A stretch of DNA of 12,315 nt from an uncultured Ruminococcus sp. (GTDB lineage Bacteria > Bacillota > Clostridia > Oscillospirales > Ruminococcaceae). The stretch lies in NCBI GenBank assembly GCA_947177375.1, contig CAMWUF010000008.1, positions 1-12,315 on the forward strand, read 5' to 3'. Made by a program: the position numbers and the translations under genes. The notes under the pieces are model-generated. The model saw only the letters and a program-made list of their open reading frames with translations, made no database searches and had not been told where the DNA came from. This document shows positions 5,309-12,315 of the stretch, piece after piece. Positions within the stretch are counted from its first letter, which is position 1. The number at the start of each line of letters is the position of its first letter.

Positions 5309-6970
5309 ATGGTATTTGATACAAGTGTTTCAGGTGCGCACTGTGCGCCACAGCGTTCGTTATTGCATGCACTGGGCTTGACAAAGGAAGAAATGGAACG
5401 TCCACTTGTGGGAATTGTTAGTTCTTATAATGAAATTGTCCCTGGTCATATGAATCTTGATAAAATTACAGAAGCTGTAAAATTAGGGGTTGCTATGGCA
5501 GGCGGTACACCAATTGTATTTCCTGCAATTGCAGTCTGTGATGGCATTGCTATGGGTCATAAAGGCATGAAATATTCTCTTGTCACAAGAGATTTAATTG
5601 CAGATTCTACAGAAGCAATGGCTTTGGCACATGCTTTTGATGCATTGGTTATGATTCCCAATTGTGACAAAAATGTCCCTGGGTTATTAATGGCAGCCGC
5701 AAGAGTAAATGTTCCGACTATTTTTGTCAGTGGTGGACCTATGCTTGCTGGTCATGTTGATGGCAAGAGAACTAGTCTATCTAGTATGTTTGAAGCTGTT
5801 GGGTCTTATAAGGCAGGTAAAATTGACGAAGAAAAATTATGTGATTATGAATTAAATGCATGTCCAACTTGTGGGAGCTGTTCAGGCATGTATACAGCAA
5901 ATTCTCATAATTGCTTAACAGAAGTATTAGGCATGGGCTTGCAAGGTAACGGCACAATTCCAGCAGTATATTCTAAAAGAATAGAGTTAGCAAAACATGC
6001 TGGTATGCAAGTGATGGAATTATATCGAAAAAATATTCGTCCTCGTGATATTATGACAGAAAAAGCTTTTCAGAATGCTTTGACAGCAGATATGGCTTTG
6101 GGTTGTTCTACGAATAGTATGTTGCATTTGCCAGCCATTGCACATGAATGCAATGTAGAAATTAATTTAGATATTGCAAATCAGATTAGTGCAAAAACGC
6201 CTAATTTATGTCATTTAGCACCTGCTGGGCATACTTATATGGAGCAATTGGACGAAGCAGGCGGTGTTTATGCTGTCTTGAATGAATTAGCTAAGAAAAA
6301 TTTAATTCATACAGATGTTATGACGGTTACTGGCAAAACACTTGGCGAAAATATTCAAGGTTGTATCAATCGCAATCCTGAAGTAATTAGACCTATAGAA
6401 AATCCATATAGTGAAACAGGTGGTATTGCTGTGTTACGTGGAAATCTTGCACCTGATGGTTGTGTTGTAAAGCGTAGTGCTGTTGCACCCGAAATGCTTA
6501 CACATGAAGGTACTGCAAAAGTATTTGACAGTGAAGAAGAAGCGATTTCTGCAATTTATGCAGGGAAAATTGTTTCTGGTGATGTTGTTGTGATTCGTTA
6601 TGAAGGTCCTTCTGGTGGTCCTGGTATGCGTGAAATGCTTTCACCAACGTCTGCAATTGCTGGTATGGGTCTTGACAAAGAAGTTGCTTTAATTACAGAT
6701 GGCAGATTCTCTGGTGCAACAAGAGGTGCGGCAATTGGACATGTTTCCCCTGAGGCTGTGCGTGGTGGTTTGATTGCCTATGTACAAGACGGTGATAGAA
6801 TCGCTATTGATATTCCAAATTATCGTATTCAATTACTTGTATCGGACGAAGAAATTGCAAAACGAAAAGCTTGTACAGAAATTAAAATTAAAACTGATAT
6901 TACAGGCTATTTAAAACGCTATGCAAAATTAGTTTCTTCTGCCGATAAAGGTGCAATTATGAATGATTAA
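5309..6970 (+). CDS. ilvD: Dihydroxy-acid dehydratase
   Basis: Fe-S dehydratase producing 2-oxoisovalerate and 2-oxo-3-methylvalerate from the dihydroxy acids. 553 residues, usual for clostridial members and shorter than the ~616-residue E. coli enzyme. The cluster cysteines are visible: C77 (VCDGIAMGH), C119 (NCDK, next to K121, the lysine that is carbamylated to bind Mg in the family) and C191 in ACPTCGSCSGMYTANS. The CPTCGSCSGM form is that of the E. coli type, whose cluster is oxygen-labile [4Fe-4S]; by analogy this enzyme may be too, fitting an anaerobe (inference). Start: ATG with GAGG about 9 nt upstream, preceding a family-typical FDTSVSGAHCAPQRSLL. First gene of the close-packed ilvD-leuC-leuD-ATPase-ilvA-ridA run; leuC follows after 18 nt. 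Confidence 0.96.
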   Translation: MVFDTSVSGAHCAPQRSLLHALGLTKEEMERPLVGIVSSYNEIVPGHMNLDKITEAVKLGVAMAGGTPIVFPAIAVCDGIAMGHKGMKYSLVTRDLIADSTEAMALAHAFDALVMIPNCDKNVPGLLMAAARVNVPTIFVSGGPMLAGHVDGKRTSLSSMFEAVGSYKAGKIDEEKLCDYELNACPTCGSCSGMYTANSHNCLTEVLGMGLQGNGTIPAVYSKRIELAKHAGMQVMELYRKNIRPRDIMTEKAFQNALTADMALGCSTNSMLHLPAIAHECNVEINLDIANQISAKTPNLCHLAPAGHTYMEQLDEAGGVYAVLNELAKKNLIHTDVMTVTGKTLGENIQGCINRNPEVIRPIENPYSETGGIAVLRGNLAPDGCVVKRSAVAPEMLTHEGTAKVFDSEEEAISAIYAGKIVSGDVVVIRYEGPSGGPGMREMLSPTSAIAGMGLDKEVALITDGRFSGATRGAAIGHVSPEAVRGGLIAYVQDGDRIAIDIPNYRIQLLVSDEEIAKRKACTEIKIKTDITGYLKRYAKLVSSADKGAIMND

Positions 6971-6988
6971 TAGAAAGGATTGATAAAC

Positions 6989-8251
6989 ATGGGTATGACT
7001 ATGACACAGAAAATTCTGGCAAAACATGCTGGATTATCTAGTGTAGAGGCAGGGCAATTAATTCTGGTAAATTTAGATTTAGTACTTGGCAATGATATTA
7101 CTTCACCTGTTGCAATTAAAGCGTTTCAGAACATGGGCAAAGAAACTGTTTTTGATAAAGAAAAAGTAACTATGGTAATGGATCATTTTGCTCCAAATAA
7201 AGATATTAAAGCTGCTCAACAGTGCATGATGTGCCGTGATTTTTGTGGTAATCAGGAAATTACAAATTTTTATGATGTCGGACAAATGGGCATTGAACAT
7301 GCATTATTGCCTGAAAAAGGTCTTGTTGTTTCTGGTGACGCTGTGATTGGTGCAGATTCTCATACTTGTACTTATGGGGCATTGGGTGCATTTTCTACTG
7401 GCGTTGGCTCAACAGATATGGCTTGTGGTATGGCAATTGGTAAGGCTTGGTTCAAAGTACCATCTGCTATTAAATTTGTATTAACTGGTAAGCTTAACAA
7501 ATATATTTCTGGTAAAGATGTTATTTTGCATATTATCGGCAAAATTGGCGTTGACGGTGCATTATATAAATCAATGGAATTTGTCGGCGAAGGCTTAGCT
7601 AGTTTATCTATGGCAGATAGGCTTTGTATGGCAAATATGGCAATTGAAGCTGGTGCGAAAAATGGCATTTTTGCTGTTGATGAAATCACAAAAGCTTATG
7701 TCAAAGAGCATTCTAATAGAGAACCTGTTATTTATGAAGCAGATGAAGATGCTGTTTATGAGCAAGTTTATGAAATTAATTTATCTGAAATTAAACATAC
7801 TGTTTCATTCCCGCATTTGCCTGAAAATACGCATACTGTAGATGAAATTGATGAAATTCCAATTCAGCAAGTTGTAATAGGCTCTTGTACCAATGGCAGA
7901 TTGCAAGATTTAAGAGTTGCCGCTGAAATTATGCAAGGCAAAAAAGTTGCTAAAAATGTACGTTGCATTGTGATTCCAGCTACACAGAAAATTTATCTGG
8001 AAGCTATGGAAGCAGGTTATTTAAAGACATTTATTGAATGTGGTGCAGTTGTTTCAACTCCAACTTGTGGTCCATGTTTAGGCGGCTATATGGGCATTCT
8101 GGCAGAGGGTGAACGTGCCGTTGCGACTACGAATAGAAATTTCATTGGTAGAATGGGTCATGTAGATTCTGAAATTTATCTGGCTAGTCCTGAAGTTGCC
8201 GCTGCAAGTGCTATCACTGGAAAAATTTCAGCTCCCGAGGAGGTTGTTTGA
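6989..8251 (+). CDS. leuC: 3-isopropylmalate dehydratase, large subunit
   Basis: Large subunit of isopropylmalate isomerase, which with LeuD interconverts 2- and 3-isopropylmalate in leucine synthesis. 420 residues, the size of the shorter LeuC class of Clostridia and Archaea (E. coli about 466). The [4Fe-4S] ligands are present: C300 (GSCTNGR), C360 and C363 (TCGPCLGG). Other aconitase-family motifs: GADSHTCTYGALGAF near 121-135 and the N-terminal LGNDIT. Start: ATG 6989, 9 nt after AAAGGA (6974-6979), giving MGMTMTQKILAKHAG; an in-frame TTG at 6980 would abut the RBS. Members of this class can also act on citramalate-derived substrates, so a role in a citramalate route to isoleucine cannot be excluded, though ilvA in the same run makes that unnecessary. 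Stop is followed almost directly by leuD. Confidence 0.94.
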   Translation: MGMTMTQKILAKHAGLSSVEAGQLILVNLDLVLGNDITSPVAIKAFQNMGKETVFDKEKVTMVMDHFAPNKDIKAAQQCMMCRDFCGNQEITNFYDVGQMGIEHALLPEKGLVVSGDAVIGADSHTCTYGALGAFSTGVGSTDMACGMAIGKAWFKVPSAIKFVLTGKLNKYISGKDVILHIIGKIGVDGALYKSMEFVGEGLASLSMADRLCMANMAIEAGAKNGIFAVDEITKAYVKEHSNREPVIYEADEDAVYEQVYEINLSEIKHTVSFPHLPENTHTVDEIDEIPIQQVVIGSCTNGRLQDLRVAAEIMQGKKVAKNVRCIVIPATQKIYLEAMEAGYLKTFIECGAVVSTPTCGPCLGGYMGILAEGERAVATTNRNFIGRMGHVDSEIYLASPEVAAASAITGKISAPEEVV

Positions 8252-8253
8252 TT

Positions 8254-8748
8254 ATGGAAATGAAAGGCAAAGTAATTAAATATGGTGATAATGTTGACAC
8301 AGATGTAATTATTCCAGCAAGATATTTAAATACAAGCGACCACAAAGAATTGGCTTCTCACTGTATGGAAGATTTAGATAAAACTTTTACTAGCCGTGTA
8401 CAAACTGGTGATATTATGGTTGCTGGTTGGAATTTTGGCTGTGGTTCTTCCAGAGAACATGCACCAATTGCAATCAAAGCAAGTGGCATTTCTCTTGTCA
8501 TTGCGAAAAGTTTTGCAAGAATTTTTTATCGCAATGCGATTAATATTGGTCTTGCAATTGTAGAATCTCCAGAAGCTTCTGATGCGATTGCAGAGGGTAA
8601 TATTATTAATGCTGATTTGAATAACGGCGTTTTGCATAACGAAACGACTGGGGAAGATTATCAAGTTGAACCATTTCCAGCATTTATTCAGACGATTATT
8701 GAAAATGGCGGTTTGGTAGAATCTATTAAAAACGGAAGTATCCAATAA
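8254..8748 (+). CDS. leuD: 3-isopropylmalate dehydratase, small subunit
   Basis: Swivel-domain partner of LeuC, 164 residues, typical of the short archaeal/clostridial class. Visible: KYGDNVDTDVIIPARYLNT near the start and FGCGSSREHAP (about 62-72), whose S-S-R-E-H segment binds the substrate carboxylate in the family. Start: ATG 8254 lies 10 nt after a strong AGGAGG (8238-8243) located within the end of leuC; ATG 8260 is the commoner start in homologues (MKGKV) but is 16 nt away, and TTG 8248 is only 4 nt away. The gap to the leuC stop is 2 nt, so the two subunits are translationally coupled. The next gene starts 1 nt after its stop. Confidence 0.94.
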   Translation: MEMKGKVIKYGDNVDTDVIIPARYLNTSDHKELASHCMEDLDKTFTSRVQTGDIMVAGWNFGCGSSREHAPIAIKASGISLVIAKSFARIFYRNAINIGLAIVESPEASDAIAEGNIINADLNNGVLHNETTGEDYQVEPFPAFIQTIIENGGLVESIKNGSIQ

Positions 8749-8749
8749 T

Positions 8750-10006
8750 ATGAGCTACGCAAAAGATTTAGCTAGAAAATTAAATACGTTATCTGTTTTC
8801 AGTAAAATTAGACTTGATAAAGTCTATCAAGAATTTGTATGCTGTGTTGATGAATATGCAGACGCAGATAATCCTAAAAATTGTGAAGAATATCATGCAG
8901 ATTTTTGCAATGCATTATATAATTTAGCGAAAACGGATAACTGGACAGAATATTTAAAAACTAAAATATTACCACTTGAAAATCCGTGCGTGTATTTTGT
9001 ATCAAAAGGTCTGAAGATTCCGGCTTATATAGAAGAATCAGCTAGAAATGATTTGCGGATTTTGTCAGAAGTAGCTTCTACAACGCCTGAAATGCTCCAA
9101 AGTGAATTATTAGAAGAATTAGAAGTTGATTATCTTCCAAAATGGCATTCTGAATCAATTGATTTAGAAACAGCTTATTTTGAATGGATTGCGAATATTC
9201 ATAAACATGGCTATGGTGATTATGCAATTTATAAAATGTTTCATATGCAATTGAAGAACAACGCTGAAAATGGCTTTGTTCTCAAGCCCGTGAAATATCC
9301 GGATTCTGTGCAGTTACAGGATTTAATCGGCTATGAATCACAAAGAAATCAAGTGATTGAAAATACAAAGGCTTTATTAAATGGATTGAAAGCGTCTAAT
9401 ATTTTATTATATGGAGACGCAGGCACGGGGAAATCTGCAACTGTTAAAGCTGTTGCGAATGCATTCGCTGATGAGGGTTTAAGATTAATTGAGTTAAGCA
9501 AGAATGAATTGCATTTGTTGCCGAAATTACTGGAAGAATTAAGCGATAATCCGTTGAAATTTATTTTGTTTATTGATGATTTGAGTTTTCAGGAAAATGA
9601 TGATGATTTCAGTGCATTAAAGGCTGTTCTTGAAGGTAGTATTTCTGCCAGACTGCATAATACTGTGATTTATGCGACCAGTAACCGAAGACATATTGTC
9701 CGTGAGACGTTTTCACAAAGAGACGGTGACGAAATTCATAGAAATGATACGATTCAGGAAACGATTTCGTTATCTGAAAGATTTGGCATTCAGATTTTGT
9801 ATGATAAGCCAAATAAAAATTTATATCTTGAAATTGTGAATCAACTTGCAAAGCAATATGGCTTAGAATTAGATTCTAATACGCTTGCGGTAGAAGCAGA
9901 ACGTTTTGCTTTAAGAAAAAGCGGACGTTCTGCAAGGTCTGCCAGACAATTAATAGAGCAATTATATGCAAAACAAAAGGGAGATTTTTATGCTGACATT
10001 AGATAA
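8750..10006 (+). CDS. AAA-type ATPase of the DUF815 family
   Basis: A 418-residue ATPase of unknown role. The N-terminal ~180 residues are mostly helical-looking with no motif I know. Then come the AAA core elements: Walker A GDAGTGKS (222-229), Walker B FILFIDD (271-277), DDLSFQEND following it, a sensor-1 like YATSNRRH (308-315, N312), an SERFG arginine (R344) and an arginine-rich sensor-2 like SGRSARSARQ (391-400). The order LLYGD.GTGKS, FIDDLSF, YATSNRRH and LSERFG is the hallmark of DUF815 proteins. No membrane segment. It sits between leuD and ilvA: its start is 1 nt after leuD with only a weak GGAAG RBS, and its last 17 nt overlap ilvA, so it is made as part of the BCAA transcript. No BCAA function is known for the family; whether the link is functional or positional is open. 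Confidence 0.9.
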   Translation: MSYAKDLARKLNTLSVFSKIRLDKVYQEFVCCVDEYADADNPKNCEEYHADFCNALYNLAKTDNWTEYLKTKILPLENPCVYFVSKGLKIPAYIEESARNDLRILSEVASTTPEMLQSELLEELEVDYLPKWHSESIDLETAYFEWIANIHKHGYGDYAIYKMFHMQLKNNAENGFVLKPVKYPDSVQLQDLIGYESQRNQVIENTKALLNGLKASNILLYGDAGTGKSATVKAVANAFADEGLRLIELSKNELHLLPKLLEELSDNPLKFILFIDDLSFQENDDDFSALKAVLEGSISARLHNTVIYATSNRRHIVRETFSQRDGDEIHRNDTIQETISLSERFGIQILYDKPNKNLYLEIVNQLAKQYGLELDSNTLAVEAERFALRKSGRSARSARQLIEQLYAKQKGDFYADIR

Positions 10007-11189
10007 AATCTATCATGCAAGTTATGTCTTAGAAGATGTGATTCGGCAAACTTACATGATTCCTGCACCTAAAATTTGCCCTGATGCAAATGTGTATCTT
10101 AAAACAGAAAATTTGCAGATTACAGGGTCGTTTAAAGTTCGTGGTGCATATTATAAAATTTCACAGTTAAGTGACGAAGAAAAACAAAGAGGTGTGATTG
10201 CCTGCTCTGCTGGGAATCATGCACAAGGTGTTGCTTTGGCAGCGACCAAAAATGGAATTTATTCACTAATTTGTTTGCCAGACGGTGCGCCTATTTCTAA
10301 AGTAGAAGCAACTAAAGGCTATGGTGCAGAAGTTTGTCTGGTATCTGGTGTTTATGATGATGCCTATCAGAAAGCTTTGCAATTACGTGATGAAAAAGGC
10401 TATACGTTTATACATCCGTTTGATGATGAAGATGTTATTGCAGGGCAGGGAACAATCGGACTTGAAATCAGCCGACAGCTCCGTGATGTAGATGTAGTCG
10501 TTGTGCCTGTTGGCGGAGGCGGATTAATTTCAGGTGTTGCTTTTGCATTGAAAAATTTAAATCCTAATATTAAAGTTTATGGTGTGCAAGCAAGCGGTGC
10601 GCCCTCTATGGTGCAATCTATTGAAAGTGATGAAATTATTTGCCTTGAAAAAGTTGGTACTATCGCAGATGGTATTAAAGTAAAAGAACCAGGAGAGCAT
10701 ACATTTGAGTTAGTGAAAAAATATGTAGACGGCGTTGTGACTGTAACAGATGATGAAGTATCTTCTGCAATTTTGGCTTTGATTGAACAGCATAAATTAA
10801 TTGCTGAGGGTGCAGGAGCTGTTTCTGTGGCAGCAGTCATGTTTGATAAAATTCCTGATATTAAAGATAAAAATGTTGTTTGTCTGGTTTCAGGTGGTAA
10901 TATTGATGTGACGATTTTATCAAGAGTTATCAAAAGAGGTCAGTTAAAATCTGGTTGCAGTGATGTTTTAGTGATTAGATTAGAAGATAAACCAGGGCAA
11001 TTAAAAGATGTTTCTGCAATTCTGGCGGATTTGGGTGGTAATGTGATTTCTATTCATCATGAAAGAGCAAGTGAAGGTGATGATATTACAGATTGCATTT
11101 TAAGAATCGGTCTGGAAACTAGAAATCATGAGCATATCAGACAAATTCGTCAAGCCTTAACAGATAGAGGTTTTAAAATTATAAATTAA
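9990..11189 (+). CDS. ilvA: Threonine ammonia-lyase (threonine deaminase), medium form with one C-terminal ACT domain
   Basis: PLP enzyme converting threonine to 2-oxobutyrate and ammonia, the entry to isoleucine. 399 residues: catalytic fold-type II domain (about 1-320) with the PLP lysine K49 in GSFKVRGA, SAGNHAQG (73-80) and the phosphate-binding loop VGGGG (174-178); then a single ACT domain (about 324-399) beginning DVLVIRLEDKPGQLKDVS. E. coli IlvA has a longer two-part regulatory region; E. coli TdcB has none, so this medium form lies between and is probably allosterically controlled, ligand unknown. Start: ATG 9990 with AAAAGGGAG (9975-9983) 6 nt upstream; the frame is open further up, but no better start is seen. 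Overlaps the ATPase gene by 17 nt. ridA follows after about 21 nt. Confidence 0.95.
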   Translation: MLTLDKIYHASYVLEDVIRQTYMIPAPKICPDANVYLKTENLQITGSFKVRGAYYKISQLSDEEKQRGVIACSAGNHAQGVALAATKNGIYSLICLPDGAPISKVEATKGYGAEVCLVSGVYDDAYQKALQLRDEKGYTFIHPFDDEDVIAGQGTIGLEISRQLRDVDVVVVPVGGGGLISGVAFALKNLNPNIKVYGVQASGAPSMVQSIESDEIICLEKVGTIADGIKVKEPGEHTFELVKKYVDGVVTVTDDEVSSAILALIEQHKLIAEGAGAVSVAAVMFDKIPDIKDKNVVCLVSGGNIDVTILSRVIKRGQLKSGCSDVLVIRLEDKPGQLKDVSAILADLGGNVISIHHERASEGDDITDCILRIGLETRNHEHIRQIRQALTDRGFKIIN

Positions 11190-11210
11190 TAATATAATAA
11201 GGAGCTGTTG

Positions 11211-11588
11211 ATGATGGAAAAAATTTTTACAGAACAAGCACCAAGTGCAATTGGTCCTTATTCTCAAGCAATTAAGACAAATGGTATGGTATATACTTCT
11301 GGACAGATTGCAATTGTTCCTGCAACTGGCAATATTGAATCAGATACAATTCAGGGACAAACAGAACAGGTTATGCAAAATTTGCAACATGTGTTAGAAG
11401 CGTCTGGGAGTGATTTTTCTAAAGTTGTGAAAACAACCTGTTTTCTGGCTGATATTTCAGATTTTGGAGCATTTAATGAAATTTATGGTAAGTATATTAC
11501 AGAAAAACCTGCTCGTAGCTGTGTTGCTGTAAAAGATTTGCCAAAGGGTGCATTGGTAGAAGTAGAAGTTATTGCAATTGCAGAATAA
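11211..11588 (+). CDS. ridA: RidA family enamine/imine deaminase
   Basis: Small trimeric hydrolase that clears 2-aminoacrylate and 2-aminocrotonate, the reactive intermediates released by PLP dehydratases such as IlvA. 125 residues read from ATG 11211. Family signatures: AIGPYSQAIK near the N-terminus, YTSGQI, and PARSCVAVKDLPKGALVEVE near the C-terminus. R102, C104 and E117 correspond to R105, C107 and E120 of E. coli RidA; the arginine is needed for deaminase activity. Start: GGAG (11201-11204) is 6 nt from ATG 11211 and 9 nt from ATG 11214; either is possible, and homologues often begin MEKI, matching 11214. Placement directly after ilvA fits detoxification of that enzyme's by-products. 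It ends 46 nt before a hairpin with a U-tract and its last 20 nt overlap the convergent gene. Confidence 0.95.
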   Translation: MMEKIFTEQAPSAIGPYSQAIKTNGMVYTSGQIAIVPATGNIESDTIQGQTEQVMQNLQHVLEASGSDFSKVVKTTCFLADISDFGAFNEIYGKYITEKPARSCVAVKDLPKGALVEVEVIAIAE

Positions 11589-12162
11589 TTTCCTGAAATA
11601 TGCCTAATTCTGATGGTATATGATAAGTAAAATAAAAAAAGCAGACTGTTATGAGAAATAAGATTAAAAATCCTGACAGACTGCTTTTTTTCTGTTTATC
11701 GGCATGCGTTCGCAAATACCAGATTAAAATAAACATGCTGAAATAGAGAAAAATAATATCTGTAATAAAAAATAGTTTACCTAAAATGCCTGATATGATA
11801 TAATGTCCTGCTGTAAAAATACTCATGGCTAATAAAATACCCTGTGCATAAGTTGTAAGAATGCCTTTCTGTAAATTGCCTGTTAGTAAATATCTTGCAA
11901 ATGCTATAAAAAATGTAGGAAAATAAAGCAATTTCAAATGCTCCCATGTACTCACACGGACTGGAATAAAAATGCTTAAACCTGGAATTTGTGCTAAAAC
12001 TGGTGAAAATATCCAGATTAACATACTTCCAATGCTAATTAAAATAAATAATAAAATATCCCAAATGATTGTTTTTTTCAGCATATGCTTTCGTTTTGAG
12101 GCACGCTCCAGAATATTTTTTTCAACAGAATGTAAATTTTTGTGATATAATAAAATTTTCAT
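11569..12162 (-). CDS. DUF6512-like multi-pass membrane protein of unknown function
   Basis: A 197-residue hydrophobic protein on the minus strand. Likely transmembrane segments at about 31-54, 76-94, 101-124, 129-150 and 163-181. The motif STWEHLKLLYFP (71-82) after the first helix, and a C-terminal FTYHIPSELGIFQE (178-191), are what I recognise from the DUF6512 family; this is memory, not a search. No catalytic motif is evident and I assign no function. Start: ATG at 12162 has a strong TAAGGAGG 10 nt upstream; M27 (MLKKTIIWD) would match shorter homologues but has no RBS at the right distance, so the basic 26-residue N-terminal extension is probably real. No convincing -35/-10 pair was found upstream. 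Its 3' end overlaps ridA by 20 nt, and the terminator hairpin of the opposing operon lies within its last 40 codons. Confidence 0.8.
   Translation of the reverse strand: MKILLYHKNLHSVEKNILERASKRKHMLKKTIIWDILLFILISIGSMLIWIFSPVLAQIPGLSIFIPVRVSTWEHLKLLYFPTFFIAFARYLLTGNLQKGILTTYAQGILLAMSIFTAGHYIISGILGKLFFITDIIFLYFSMFILIWYLRTHADKQKKSSLSGFLILFLITVCFFYFTYHIPSELGIFQEIILQLQ
11634..11691. terminator. Bidirectional intrinsic terminator ending the ilvD-ridA run
   Basis: Arms AAAAAAAGCAG-A-CTGT (11634-11649) and ACAG-A-CTGCTTTTTTT (11676-11691) form an 11-bp plus 4-bp stem with one central mismatch and a 26-nt loop. On the plus strand it ends in seven Ts followed by CTGTTT. On the minus strand it ends in seven Ts followed by ATTTTA. 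It lies in codons 158-177 of the convergent minus-strand gene, so on that strand it precedes the stop codon. Confidence 0.8.
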
Positions 12163-12179
12163 GACAGGTTGTCCTCCTT

Positions 12180-12193
12180 AATGATTTATCATT
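12180..12193. repeat. Short inverted repeat beside the RBS of the minus-strand gene
   Basis: AATGAT-TT-ATCATT is a perfect 6-bp-arm repeat adjoining the TAAGGAGG (12173-12180 on the plus strand as CCTCCTTA). It could be an operator or fold near the RBS, but the surroundings are very AT-rich, so chance is likely. The rest of 12194-12315 shows only AT-rich sequence with no gene or clear promoter. Confidence 0.2.
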
Positions 12194-12315
12194 TATAATT
12201 TATTATTTATTAGCAAGATATGCAGTTGAAATTTATATTATGTGGCTTGTCCAAAAATATTTTTTAAAATTGGAAAAATTTTCACTGTGTCTAATATGTT
12301 CTGTTTATATCTCTC

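Noticed and set aside
8374..8745. 123-residue open frame on the minus strand opposite leuD
   Set aside because: It is a shadow of leuD, with low-complexity composition and no RBS or known motif. The same applies to other antisense frames at 933-1250, 7372-7689 and 10577-10933.
306..11581. GCAATTG occurs about 15 times in the window, far above what base composition predicts, resembling a scattered repeat
   Set aside because: The instances I checked fall in the same frame as GCA-ATT-G, so preferred Ala and Ile codons followed by a G-starting codon explain them.
1..12315. CRISPR array, tRNA/rRNA genes, insertion sequence or phage attachment site
   Set aside because: No regularly spaced repeats, transposase-like frame, terminal inverted repeats or RNA-gene signatures were seen on either strand.

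Overview
The window is a branched-chain amino acid (BCAA) biosynthesis locus from a low-GC Gram-positive bacterium. It most resembles a clostridial Firmicute, perhaps Ruminococcus/Oscillospiraceae. This rests on AT-rich coding sequence, strong AGGAGG-type ribosome binding sites, 17-bp-spaced TTGACx/TATAAT promoters, and proteins of clostridial type (DUF815 ATPase, DUF6512 membrane protein, CPBP protease next to an ABC-2 permease). The genus is an inference and was not checked by search.

Layout. Positions 1-1017 hold the tail of a probable ABC-2 permease gene overlapping a CPBP intramembrane protease gene, closed by a strong intrinsic terminator. A near-consensus extended -10 promoter (1098-1126) then drives ilvB-ilvN, with a short metallo-beta-lactamase-fold gene (3419-4009) directly downstream. 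A second, very similar promoter (4078-4106) drives ilvC. A 28-bp palindrome without a U-tract separates ilvC from a tightly packed run: ilvD, leuC, leuD, a DUF815-type AAA ATPase, ilvA and ridA. A hairpin with U-tracts on both sides ends this run. It lies inside the coding region of the convergent gene, a DUF6512-like membrane protein on the minus strand.

How the genes work together. IlvA makes 2-oxobutyrate from threonine, and RidA clears the reactive enamine/imine intermediates released by IlvA. IlvBN condenses pyruvate with pyruvate or 2-oxobutyrate, IlvC does the reductoisomerisation, and IlvD dehydrates to the 2-oxo acids of valine and isoleucine. LeuCD isomerises 2-isopropylmalate for leucine. 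Missing from the window are leuA, leuB and the transaminase ilvE, so the pathway must be completed elsewhere.

Most of the region is ordinary metabolism. The parts that do not fit are the MBL-fold gene, whose codon use is sharply unlike its neighbours, the DUF815 ATPase translationally overlapped with ilvA, the palindrome before ilvD, and the terminator embedded in the convergent gene.
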